Assembly: GCA_016795465.1 (NCBI GenBank)
Contig: JAEUHK010000107.1
Span: 35,495-99,494 of the forward strand
DNA: 64,000 nt
Origin: Verrucomicrobiaceae bacterium
Lineage (GTDB): Bacteria > Verrucomicrobiota > Verrucomicrobiia > Verrucomicrobiales > Verrucomicrobiaceae
Direction of reading: 5' to 3'
The notes under the pieces were generated by a model that did no database searches, was not told the DNA's origin, and saw only the letters and a list, made by a program, of their open reading frames with translations. The position numbers were made by a program, and so were the translations under genes. How positions within the stretch are numbered: position 1 is the stretch's first letter; each line of letters starts with the position of its first letter. Positions 42,998 to 50,356 of the stretch are shown here, in pieces.

Positions 42998-43831
42998 ATG
43001 TCGAAAAACCACCGCGCCATGCTCTTCCGCCTTTTCGTCCTACTCTGCACCTTCAGCCTCGCCGCCTGCAAAAAGGCACCGGAGGCGGCTCAGGTCGTCG
43101 TTTGGCCTGAATTGACCGCTTTCGATGAGATCGCCGCGAAGGCCGAAGGTCTCGCGCAAGTCGGGGATGTGGCGGCTTTGCGTCAAACGCTGCCCGATGT
43201 GCTAAAAACGGGCTCGGTGGTCACTGCGGCGACGATTCCGGCCAACGCGAAAAATCCCGCGGGCCTCCGATCACCTCTCGCGGACCTCGCGGAACTGCTC
43301 ACGAAGCTCTCTGCGGCTAGTTTGGATGACGACGACCTCAAGACCTACACCCTGGCGCTGCATCCGCTGGTGGCCGTGATGATGACGGAGGCTGGAATGC
43401 CGCACATTCACGCGAACGAAGGTCCACACCGTGGCTTTTTCCATCCTGTCTTTGCCGCCGATGGCAAACAAGCCGCCACGCTGGAGATCAAGCTGCACGA
43501 TGACGCGGGCGATCTCGAAGTCTGGCTGGTCAAAGGTGGTCGCGATGGTCCGCCGCTCGATCTGCCACTCGACAGCGTGCTGAAGCTCGATTTCCCCGAT
43601 TTGAAACGCCAGATCGAGCTGCGGGTTCGTGATCGCGAGAAAAACGCGGGCGAAGACGGCCAAACCAACCTTCGCAACGGCCAGACGAACTACTTCATCT
43701 TCCCCGGCGAAACCGGCGCGGATGCGAAATGGCTCATGGGCGTCGATTTTGCCGCCAAAGCCCGCTTCGCGCTTCCGGGAGGTCTTTCCAGCGAGGTCTT
43801 CGTGCTGAAGCCGCATGTGCATCATGACTGA
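42998..43831 (+). CDS. Lipoprotein, probable partner of the ABC pair
   Basis: A 277-residue protein with a lipoprotein signal (LFRLFVLLCTFSLAAC), so it is anchored in the envelope. I do not recognise its domain. It has several histidines that could bind metal: MPHIHANEGPHRGFFHPVF and the end KPHVHH. It overlaps the ABC ATPase gene by 8 bp. The order lipoprotein-ATPase-permease-DUF3299 resembles the Zur-controlled PA4063-PA4066 genes of Pseudomonas aeruginosa, where the first is a His-rich periplasmic protein. That is a comparison of layout, not of sequence. Confidence 0.7.
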   Translation: MSKNHRAMLFRLFVLLCTFSLAACKKAPEAAQVVVWPELTAFDEIAAKAEGLAQVGDVAALRQTLPDVLKTGSVVTAATIPANAKNPAGLRSPLADLAELLTKLSAASLDDDDLKTYTLALHPLVAVMMTEAGMPHIHANEGPHRGFFHPVFAADGKQAATLEIKLHDDAGDLEVWLVKGGRDGPPLDLPLDSVLKLDFPDLKRQIELRVRDREKNAGEDGQTNLRNGQTNYFIFPGETGADAKWLMGVDFAAKARFALPGGLSSEVFVLKPHVHHD

Positions 43832-44486
43832 CGCGGCGATCCATCTCCACAGCCTGCGGCATGTGCTGGCACCGGGCGTGCATTTTACGCTCGATGAGCT
43901 GCTCGTGAGCAGAGGTGAATGCCTCGCGCTCACCGGACCGAGTGGTTGCGGCAAAAGCACACTGCTGAGCCTCATCGCCGGATTGGCGCGAGTGCAAAGC
44001 GGCAGCGTTCGCGTGCTTGGCACGGAGCTTGGCAGTCTCGGTACCGCCGCGCTGGATCGGCATCGCGGCCAGCACTGCGGCATGGTGTTTCAGAGCTTTC
44101 ACCTGCTACCCGCCTTCACCGCGCTGGAGAATGTGCGCATCGGCCAGCGCTTCTCCGGTCGCGAAGGCGATGCCTCGGAGATGCTGGAGCGTGTGGGCCT
44201 CTCGCATCGGCTGCACACGCGGGTGAGCCGACTCTCCATAGGCGAAAAGCAACGCGTCGCCATCGCGCGGGCACTGCTTGGCCGCCCGGCCCTCTTGCTC
44301 GCCGATGAGCCCACCGGCTCGCTCGATCCGAAAACGGGCCGTCAGGTCTTCGACCTCATGCGCGAGCTCGTCCGCGAGAACGGCACCACCTGGTTGATGG
44401 TCACGCACGATCTCGCGCTCGCCCGCGAGCTGCCACGCCAGTTTGACTGCACCCCACTCATCCGCAGCGAGGAGGTGGTGGCATGA
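43824..44486 (+). CDS. ABC transporter ATP-binding protein (LolD/MacB type)
   Basis: A 220-residue ATPase with Walker A GPSGCGKSTLL, Q-loop MVFQSFHLLPAFTALENV, signature LSIGEKQRVAIAR, Walker B LLLADEPTGSLD and the H-loop TH (MVTHDL). Its closest family is LolD/MacB/FtsE: partner permeases extract or export rather than import. It overlaps the permease gene by 4 bp (ATGA). The start is the ATG at 43824. Confidence 0.93.
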   Translation: MTDAAIHLHSLRHVLAPGVHFTLDELLVSRGECLALTGPSGCGKSTLLSLIAGLARVQSGSVRVLGTELGSLGTAALDRHRGQHCGMVFQSFHLLPAFTALENVRIGQRFSGREGDASEMLERVGLSHRLHTRVSRLSIGEKQRVAIARALLGRPALLLADEPTGSLDPKTGRQVFDLMRELVRENGTTWLMVTHDLALARELPRQFDCTPLIRSEEVVA

Positions 44487-45721
44487 CCCTCCCACGCATC
44501 GCCTGGCGTTATCTCACGGCGCGGCCGTTGGTCACGGGGCTCACCTTGGCGGGCATCGCGCTGGGCGTGGCCTTGATCGCGGCGGTGCTCACGTTGCGAC
44601 GGGAGACAGAGCGCACATTTCAGCGGGAGGCCGGGCTGTTTGACCTCGTCGTCGGGGCCAAGGGCAGCCCGCTTCAACTCACGCTCAGCAGCGTGTATCA
44701 CCTCGACATGCCCACCGGCAATGTGCCGTGGTCGCTGTATGAAAAACTGCGCGAGAACCGCCGCGTCGCCACCGCCATCCCGATCGGTCTGGGCGACAAC
44801 TTCCGCGGCTTTCGCATCGTCGGCACGGAGCCGCATCTGTTTGATCTCCAGCATGAAGGCCGCGCTTTCTTCAGCTTCGCGCAAGGTGGCGTGTTCAAAG
44901 ACGACTTCGAGGTCGTGCTCGGCTCGCAAGTGGCTGCCAGCACCGGCTTACGGATCGGCGACGCCTTTGCGGGCACGCACGGGCTCGTGCAGATGCCCGG
45001 CAGCGAGGAGCATGGCGAGTTCCCGTATCGCGTGTGCGGCATCCTCGCGCCCACCGGCACGGCGCAGGATCGCGCCATCTTTGGCACCCTGCGCAGCGTG
45101 TGGATCATCCATGACAAGGAGCACAAGCTGCACGCCGCCATCCAAGGCACCGCAAGCCGAGCAGAGTCGCCGCTGGAGGTCACCGCCGTGCTCATTCGAC
45201 TGAAAGCACGCGGCCTGCGCCTGTGGGTCGCTGATGACATCCGCAACAACACCGAAGGCATGCCCGCCATCCCGGTGAATGAGATCCTGCGCCTGTATCA
45301 AAACGTCCTCGAGCCCGTGCAAAAAACGCTGCTCGCCGTCGCCGCGCTCGTCGTGGTCGTTTCATGCTTCACCGTGCTCGTCACGCTGCATCAGGCGGTG
45401 GAAAGACGGCGGCGCGATCTCGCCATCCTCCGCTGTCTCGGTGGCAGGCGCTGGGAAGTGGCCGCGCTGGTCATGCTGGAGGCCGTGTTTCTCACGCTGG
45501 GCGGTCTCATCATCGGTTTGCTGCTCGGTCATGGCCTGCTCGCGGCCGCAGCACCGCTGCTGCGTGAGCGCACCGGCCTGCTCATCGAGCCTTGGAGCCT
45601 CGATCACGCGGAAATCACCGCGCTGCTCGTCATCGCCGCCGCGGGGCTGCTCTCCGGCCTCGTGCCCGCCCTTTCCAGCTACCGCCGCACACCCGCCCAC
45701 GATCTCGGCATCACCGAATGA
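44483..45721 (+). CDS. FtsX/LolC-type ABC permease
   Basis: A 412-residue permease with an N-terminal membrane segment (LVTGLTLAGIALGVALIAAV) and a periplasmic MacB-like domain of about 230 residues. Three C-terminal segments follow (LLAVAALVVVVSCFTVLVTL, LVMLEAVFLTLGGLIIGLL and ITALLVIAAAGLLSGLVPA), the usual LolC/FtsX layout. The C-terminus RRTPAHDLG is typical. It overlaps the DUF3299 gene by 4 bp. With the ATPase and lipoprotein it may move a zinc-binding lipoprotein or metal carrier across the envelope. Confidence 0.9.
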   Translation: MTLPRIAWRYLTARPLVTGLTLAGIALGVALIAAVLTLRRETERTFQREAGLFDLVVGAKGSPLQLTLSSVYHLDMPTGNVPWSLYEKLRENRRVATAIPIGLGDNFRGFRIVGTEPHLFDLQHEGRAFFSFAQGGVFKDDFEVVLGSQVAASTGLRIGDAFAGTHGLVQMPGSEEHGEFPYRVCGILAPTGTAQDRAIFGTLRSVWIIHDKEHKLHAAIQGTASRAESPLEVTAVLIRLKARGLRLWVADDIRNNTEGMPAIPVNEILRLYQNVLEPVQKTLLAVAALVVVVSCFTVLVTLHQAVERRRRDLAILRCLGGRRWEVAALVMLEAVFLTLGGLIIGLLLGHGLLAAAAPLLRERTGLLIEPWSLDHAEITALLVIAAAGLLSGLVPALSSYRRTPAHDLGITE

Positions 45722-47475
45722 GCCCACGTCAGCCCAAGTCAGCCGCCGCCTTCGTCAGCCTCACCGCGCTGGCCTTGCTCGCCATGGTCATCGTGTGGAT
45801 GCAGCCGCAGGACGCCACGCGTTCAAACACGGACGTCAACTCTCTACCACCCGCCTCACCGCCCACTTTGGCAGAAACCAAAGCCATCGAAAGCACGCCG
45901 ACACCGACCGGTCCGCCCGTGCGCATCGACTTCAAATTGCTCGATGAAACCAAGCAGCCCGATGCACGCAAAATGGAGGTCGTGTATCCGCCCGCGCTCG
46001 AAGCACTCGATGGCCACCTCGTCGAACTCATCGCCTTCATGGCCCCGTTTGAATCGCTGGAGGACATGAGCGAGTGCCTGATGCTCCCCGCCTATGTCGG
46101 CTGCTTTTTCTGCGCACCGCCGAGCTTCACGCAGGTCGTCTTTGTGCGTCAAAAAGACGATGGCAGGCCGAAGAAGCCCTTCATCGAAGCTCCATCTCTC
46201 GTCACCGGCACGCTGCGCCTGCTGAAGCCCGGCAGCAGCGATCCCGCGCACGAGATGGAGATGCTCTACGTCGTCACGGATGCCACCGTCGTGCCTTACG
46301 ATGGCTCGAACGCCCCGGCTCGCGTGCCCGGCCATTGGCAGCAGGAAAATCCGCGAGCCGCAGCCGATGCCGGACTGCCGGAAAAGCCGCAGCCATTGCC
46401 TCCGATGAAGCCCGAGGACCTCGTGCCCGTCATCGCAAAGCTGCGCGGTCTTGAAATCAAGAAGCCCATCAAGTTCACCACCTACACACCCGCCGAACTC
46501 GAAAGCGCCGTCGAGGTCCGCATCAACTCACGCCGCGCCGCCGGAGGCTGGGCCGCGCATCAGCGTGTGTGGCAGACGCTGGGCTTCGCCGATGAAAAAG
46601 ACGACCTGCGCCTCGTCTTGCGTGGCCTCACTCTTCAGCGCGTCATCGGCTACAGCAACGCCGCGGGCGATCACATCCGCTACAACGCTGATCTCCAGCT
46701 CACGCAGCCCGCCACGCGACTCGAACTCGTCAAAGTCATCGCCGAGGCCCTGCTGCGTCAAAATCACGATCTCCGCCATCTTGATGCCGCGCTGCATGGC
46801 GATACGAACACCGATGCCCGCCTCGCCGCCACCGCCTTGCTCCAGGGCGATCTCATGACCACAGCGCGACTCTTCGCCGCGCATCATCGCCTGCGCGATC
46901 CTTCGCCGAATGCCAGCTTCGCTTTCTTCGGCGGCTATCCAGCGGCAAAAACAGCGCTGCAACAGCTCGAAACCCTGCCCTGGCAGATGGGGCCGTTCTT
47001 CACCGATCAATTCGCCCCGAATGGCGAGCCGATGGCGCTCAATGATCTGCTGAAAAAGCCGCCCACCACCACCGCGGCCATCATTCATCCCATCTTCCAT
47101 GGCCGACCGCAGGACTACACGCCCGTCGAGGTGCCATCGACCTTTGCCGATGCCTTGCGCGACTCCAAACCCATCGCCACCGGCATCCTCGGCGAGGCCG
47201 CGCTGCTCGTTTGGCTCGAAAACAACGCCGAACTCGGCCCGCACATGTCCGCCGCCGATGGCTGGCGCGGGGACCGCTATGCCTTCTGGCAGGACGGCAC
47301 CCTGCTCATCGAAACGCATTGGCTCGATGAAGACGAAGCCGCCGAATTCCACGAAGCCGCCACCACCCAGCGCCCCGACTTCACCGTCATCCGCAAAGCC
47401 AACTCCAGCCTCGTCCACCTCATCGGCGGCCCCGAAGCCGCACGCGCTGAACTCCAAAAACGCCTCCAACCATGA
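45718..47475 (+). CDS. DUF3299-containing exported protein with long C-terminal extension
   Basis: A 585-residue protein. After an N-terminal membrane anchor (AAAFVSLTALALLAMVIVWM) comes a DUF3299 domain marked by LDGHLVELIAFMAPFESLED and CLMLPAYVGCFFCAPP. The latter has cysteines in the C-x8-C-x2-C arrangement also seen in the next gene. The remaining 400 residues are unknown: they lack cysteines in clusters but are rich in histidine (MTTARLFAAHHRLRDPS) and end in a small domain. DUF3299 proteins accompany MacB-like ABC genes in Zur regulons. It overlaps both neighbours by 4 bp. Confidence 0.8.
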   Translation: MSPRQPKSAAAFVSLTALALLAMVIVWMQPQDATRSNTDVNSLPPASPPTLAETKAIESTPTPTGPPVRIDFKLLDETKQPDARKMEVVYPPALEALDGHLVELIAFMAPFESLEDMSECLMLPAYVGCFFCAPPSFTQVVFVRQKDDGRPKKPFIEAPSLVTGTLRLLKPGSSDPAHEMEMLYVVTDATVVPYDGSNAPARVPGHWQQENPRAAADAGLPEKPQPLPPMKPEDLVPVIAKLRGLEIKKPIKFTTYTPAELESAVEVRINSRRAAGGWAAHQRVWQTLGFADEKDDLRLVLRGLTLQRVIGYSNAAGDHIRYNADLQLTQPATRLELVKVIAEALLRQNHDLRHLDAALHGDTNTDARLAATALLQGDLMTTARLFAAHHRLRDPSPNASFAFFGGYPAAKTALQQLETLPWQMGPFFTDQFAPNGEPMALNDLLKKPPTTTAAIIHPIFHGRPQDYTPVEVPSTFADALRDSKPIATGILGEAALLVWLENNAELGPHMSAADGWRGDRYAFWQDGTLLIETHWLDEDEAAEFHEAATTQRPDFTVIRKANSSLVHLIGGPEAARAELQKRLQP

Positions 47476-48062
47476 AACGAGCCCTTTTTGCGTTCATCGC
47501 CAGTTTCAGCCTCGCTCAAGCTCAAGAGCACAAACTGCCCACCGAGTCCAAAGAGGCCAAAAACGCCTACCAACAAGCCAGCGAGCCCACTGAGGCCTTT
47601 TTGGCCGATTGGGACTTTTTGGACAAAACCGATGTCGTCGTGAGCGACGGCAAAAAAGACGCCACCATCCAGTATCCCGCCAAAATCCAAGCGCTCGATG
47701 GCAAACGCGTCGCCCTCATCGGCTTCATGGCACCGTATGAAAAGCTCGATGACATGAGCACCTGCATGATCCTGCCTGCCTCGGTCGGTTGTTACTTTTG
47801 CAGTCCACCCGCCGTCACGCAGGTCGCACTCATTCAGCAAAAAGGCGGGACCAAGGACAAGCGTCCCTTCATCAACGAAGCCGTCATCGTCACCGGCACA
47901 CTGCGCCTCTTCACCTTCGCCAGCCAGCATCCCGCGCATCAGGCCGACTTCATGTATGCCCTCGACGACGCCACCGTCGAAGTCTTCACCGGCCAAAACA
48001 AACCCCGCCGTGCCCCCGCCCATCTCCCGCCTGATCCACGCAAGCAGCCGAAGATTTACTGA
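47472..48062 (+). CDS. DUF3299 exported protein
   Basis: A 196-residue exported protein (signal peptide MKRALFAFIASFSLAQAQ) consisting of one DUF3299 domain: LDGKRVALIGFMAPYEKLDD, CMILPASVGCYFCSPP (cysteines spaced C-x8-C-x2-C, likely metal ligands) and VTGTLRLFTFASQHPAHQAD. The domain is a second copy of that in the preceding gene, so they arose by duplication. It overlaps the previous gene by 4 bp and precedes hisI by 3 bp. Confidence 0.85.
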   Translation: MKRALFAFIASFSLAQAQEHKLPTESKEAKNAYQQASEPTEAFLADWDFLDKTDVVVSDGKKDATIQYPAKIQALDGKRVALIGFMAPYEKLDDMSTCMILPASVGCYFCSPPAVTQVALIQQKGGTKDKRPFINEAVIVTGTLRLFTFASQHPAHQADFMYALDDATVEVFTGQNKPRRAPAHLPPDPRKQPKIY

Positions 48063-48065
48063 CTC

Positions 48066-48554
48066 ATGACAACTCCAACACTCCCCACCTTCGCCCCGCG
48101 TCTTACCATCGAACAAGTCGAGGAAGGCCGCGACCTCGCGCCCAAATTTGATGCCAGCGGCCTGCTGCCGGCCGTCACCACCGACTTCGCCACCGGCGAG
48201 CTGCTCATGATGGGCTACATGAATGCCGAAGCACTGCAAAAGACCATCGCCACCGGCGAGGCGCACTACTTTAGCCGCAGCCGTCAGGTGCTCTGGCACA
48301 AGGGCGCCACCTCCGGTTTCGTGCAAAAGGTGCGTGAGCTGCGCATCGACGACGATCAGGACTGCATCTGGCTCCGCGTCGAAACCTCCGGCGGTGCGAA
48401 CTGCCACGTCGGCTACCGCTCCTGCTTTTACCGCGCCATTCCCACCGGCGCTGATTACACCCGCGCCGAAGGCTGCCTCATCTGGAAAGAAGAGACCAAG
48501 GTCTTCGATCCGCAGGCTGTGTATGGCGACGCTCCCAACCCAACCAAGCTATGA
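48066..48554 (+). CDS. hisI: Phosphoribosyl-AMP cyclohydrolase (HisI), variant lacking one zinc cysteine
   Basis: HisI hydrolyses phosphoribosyl-AMP in histidine synthesis and is normally a zinc and magnesium enzyme. The 162-residue protein contains LLMMGYMNAEALQKTI, SRSRQVLWHKGATSG and NCHVGYRSCFYR. The metal motif is DDDQD (95-99), whereas the family has DCDxD: the first zinc-ligand cysteine is now aspartate, while Cys113 and Cys120 remain and a new Cys100 is present. No other his gene is here. It overlaps the COG0523 gene by 4 bp. The arrangement is like Zur-controlled HisI2 paralogues elsewhere. Confidence 0.9.
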   Translation: MTTPTLPTFAPRLTIEQVEEGRDLAPKFDASGLLPAVTTDFATGELLMMGYMNAEALQKTIATGEAHYFSRSRQVLWHKGATSGFVQKVRELRIDDDQDCIWLRVETSGGANCHVGYRSCFYRAIPTGADYTRAEGCLIWKEETKVFDPQAVYGDAPNPTKL

Positions 48555-49552
48555 GCCGCATCCCCATCGTCCTCATCGCCGGATTCCTCGGCGCGGGCAA
48601 AACCACCTTCCTCCATGCCCTGATGGGCGCTTTGAAGGAACGTCAGGTCGGCTTCAGCGTCGTGGTCAATGACTTCGAAAACGCCGAGATCGATGCCGCG
48701 CGTCTGCGGGATCTCGATGTCGAGGTGCAGTCCATCAACGGCTCCTGCGTCTGCTGCTCCTCGCTGAACGACTTCATGCTCACGCTCGGCACCATCGACG
48801 TGCCACGCGGCGGCGTGCTGCTCGTCGAGGCGAATGGAGCGTCCGATTTCATCACCCTCATCGCTGCCATCAGCATGCGTGGCGAGTGCCGGCGCTTCAC
48901 CTCGCCCATCCAGGTGACCATGATCGACACCGTGCGCTGGCAGAAACGCCGCCAGCACAACAAGCTGGAGCAGGAGCAGGTCAAAACCGCTACGCACTGG
49001 ATGCTCACGCATACCGATGGCGTCAAAAACCCACGCCTCGCCGGCATCCGCGCCGCCGTGAAGATGCTCACTCCGCGCGGCATCGAGACCAGCGTGGACG
49101 CCTTCGCCGACTTCCTCCGCCTGCAAGCCGCCACCGCCCGCTTCGTCGCCGCTGAGGCACCCAAGCCCGCCCTCTTTGAAAACATCACCACCGAACCCGC
49201 TCACGAGCATCACCATCATCACGATGACGAACGCGCTTTCACCTCCATGCGCGTGCCCGTGCCCTTCGTCGTGCAGCGACAGGACCTCGAACGCGTCCTG
49301 CGCCATCTGCCCGATGAAGTCCTCCGCGTGAAAGGCCTCTGCCGCCTCGCCGAGCTGCCGCAGATCCCTTTTTCCTTCCAACACGTCCGCCCTGAAGGCG
49401 AAACCTGGTTCCTCCCCATGCTCGGCACCCTCGGCGTCATCCCCATCGGCGTCGTCATCGGCGTCGGCCTGCCGGAGAAGATCATCCAAAACGCCTTCGA
49501 AGCCCTCCCCAGCGCCGAACTCCGGCCTGACATTCAGGTTGAGGCCGCGTGA
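48551..49552 (+). CDS. COG0523 GTPase with His-rich loop
   Basis: A 333-residue G3E GTPase: P-loop GFLGAGKTTFLHALM, metal motif GSCVCC (Cys66, Cys68, Cys69), ANGAS in place of the usual ESTGV-like switch and a CobW_C domain. Residues about 216-224 are HEHHHHHDD, a likely metal store. The usual NKxD guanine motif is not evident (LTHTDGVKNP may replace it). It overlaps hisI by 4 bp, suggesting that the chaperone serves HisI or stands in the same response. It is the last gene of the operon that starts at 42756. Confidence 0.88.
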   Translation: MSRIPIVLIAGFLGAGKTTFLHALMGALKERQVGFSVVVNDFENAEIDAARLRDLDVEVQSINGSCVCCSSLNDFMLTLGTIDVPRGGVLLVEANGASDFITLIAAISMRGECRRFTSPIQVTMIDTVRWQKRRQHNKLEQEQVKTATHWMLTHTDGVKNPRLAGIRAAVKMLTPRGIETSVDAFADFLRLQAATARFVAAEAPKPALFENITTEPAHEHHHHHDDERAFTSMRVPVPFVVQRQDLERVLRHLPDEVLRVKGLCRLAELPQIPFSFQHVRPEGETWFLPMLGTLGVIPIGVVIGVGLPEKIIQNAFEALPSAELRPDIQVEAA

Positions 49553-49567
49553 GGACTGGGAAAAGAG

Positions 49568-49642
49568 GCGGGGTGATGGAGGAGTGGAGTTTTGGAGTCA
49601 TGAAGCTCACCAATCCAGCACTCCACTACTCCATCACTCCGC
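49568..49642. repeat. Long imperfect hairpin after the zinc operon
   Basis: Two 23-nt arms (49568-49590 and 49620-49642) pair with two mismatches around a 29-nt loop; the right arm reads actccactactccatcactc plus cgc. It lies 16 bp after the GTPase stop and may terminate the operon. The right arm shares tccatcactcc with the argB-argD spacer. Confidence 0.6.
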
Positions 49643-49678
49643 TCGATTGCCGCCACCATTATCCAGTCCCTCCCCACT

Positions 49679-50176
49679 ATGCCCACACCTCGCCGTGAAA
49701 TCCGAGTCCGCCATGAGGCGGGTGCGCCCGAAGCTGTCGCTGCGGTCATTCGGACGGAGCGGGAGCTTGAGAAGCTGATCGCAGGCGAGAGCACGGCGGA
49801 CACGCGGCAGATCGGCACGGTGGTGTCGAAGCTCCAGGTCGTGATCGCGGACTATCTCGACTCGGGGAAGCCGCTCAAGATCACGCTGAGTGCCTTTGAG
49901 ATCCTCTCCGCGGTCGATGCGGCGATTCAGGAGGCGGTAGGCAAGCCCAGCGCATGGCCGGACGGGGCGGATGCACGCACCTTTTTCGTTCACGGGCTCT
50001 ACGACGAGATCATTCAGCAGCCGAGCAACATCTTCGAAACGAAGCTTTTCCCCGACGGCACCGAACGCTACATCCCCATCAGCCGCGCCACTTGGAAAGT
50101 CTGCCTGGAGCGACTGCGCGAGCAGATCGTCGAGAGCGGGCTGAAGATCGCCAAGAAGCGTGCTTCGGCTGGATAA
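49679..50176 (+). CDS. Conserved-looking protein of unknown function
   Basis: A 165-residue soluble protein I do not recognise. It has no cysteine-rich or His-rich motif and no signal peptide. The N-terminus is basic (MPTPRREIRVRHEAGAP). The body is mixed helix, with the features TRQIGTVVSKLQVVIADYLD and GLYDEIIQQPSNIFETKL, and an aromatic-rich C-terminal part (GTERYIPISRATWKVCLERL). Codon use matches neighbouring genes. It stands alone between the hairpin and htrA. Confidence 0.6.
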   Translation: MPTPRREIRVRHEAGAPEAVAAVIRTERELEKLIAGESTADTRQIGTVVSKLQVVIADYLDSGKPLKITLSAFEILSAVDAAIQEAVGKPSAWPDGADARTFFVHGLYDEIIQQPSNIFETKLFPDGTERYIPISRATWKVCLERLREQIVESGLKIAKKRASAG

Positions 50177-50356
50177 GGCCCAGAAGGGGGGGCGGAGAAG
50201 CCGCCAAAACGCCGCCCGGTTCGGGCTTTGTGTGCGGCCAAACTTTCTCTGCACAGTCGTTTGCAGGGCTGAAAATCGCCTCAACATTTTGCGCGTCAGA
50301 ACGTCACACGAGGCGTATCACGTCCTGTGTAGCTCTAAAACCACCTCCAACCCTCC

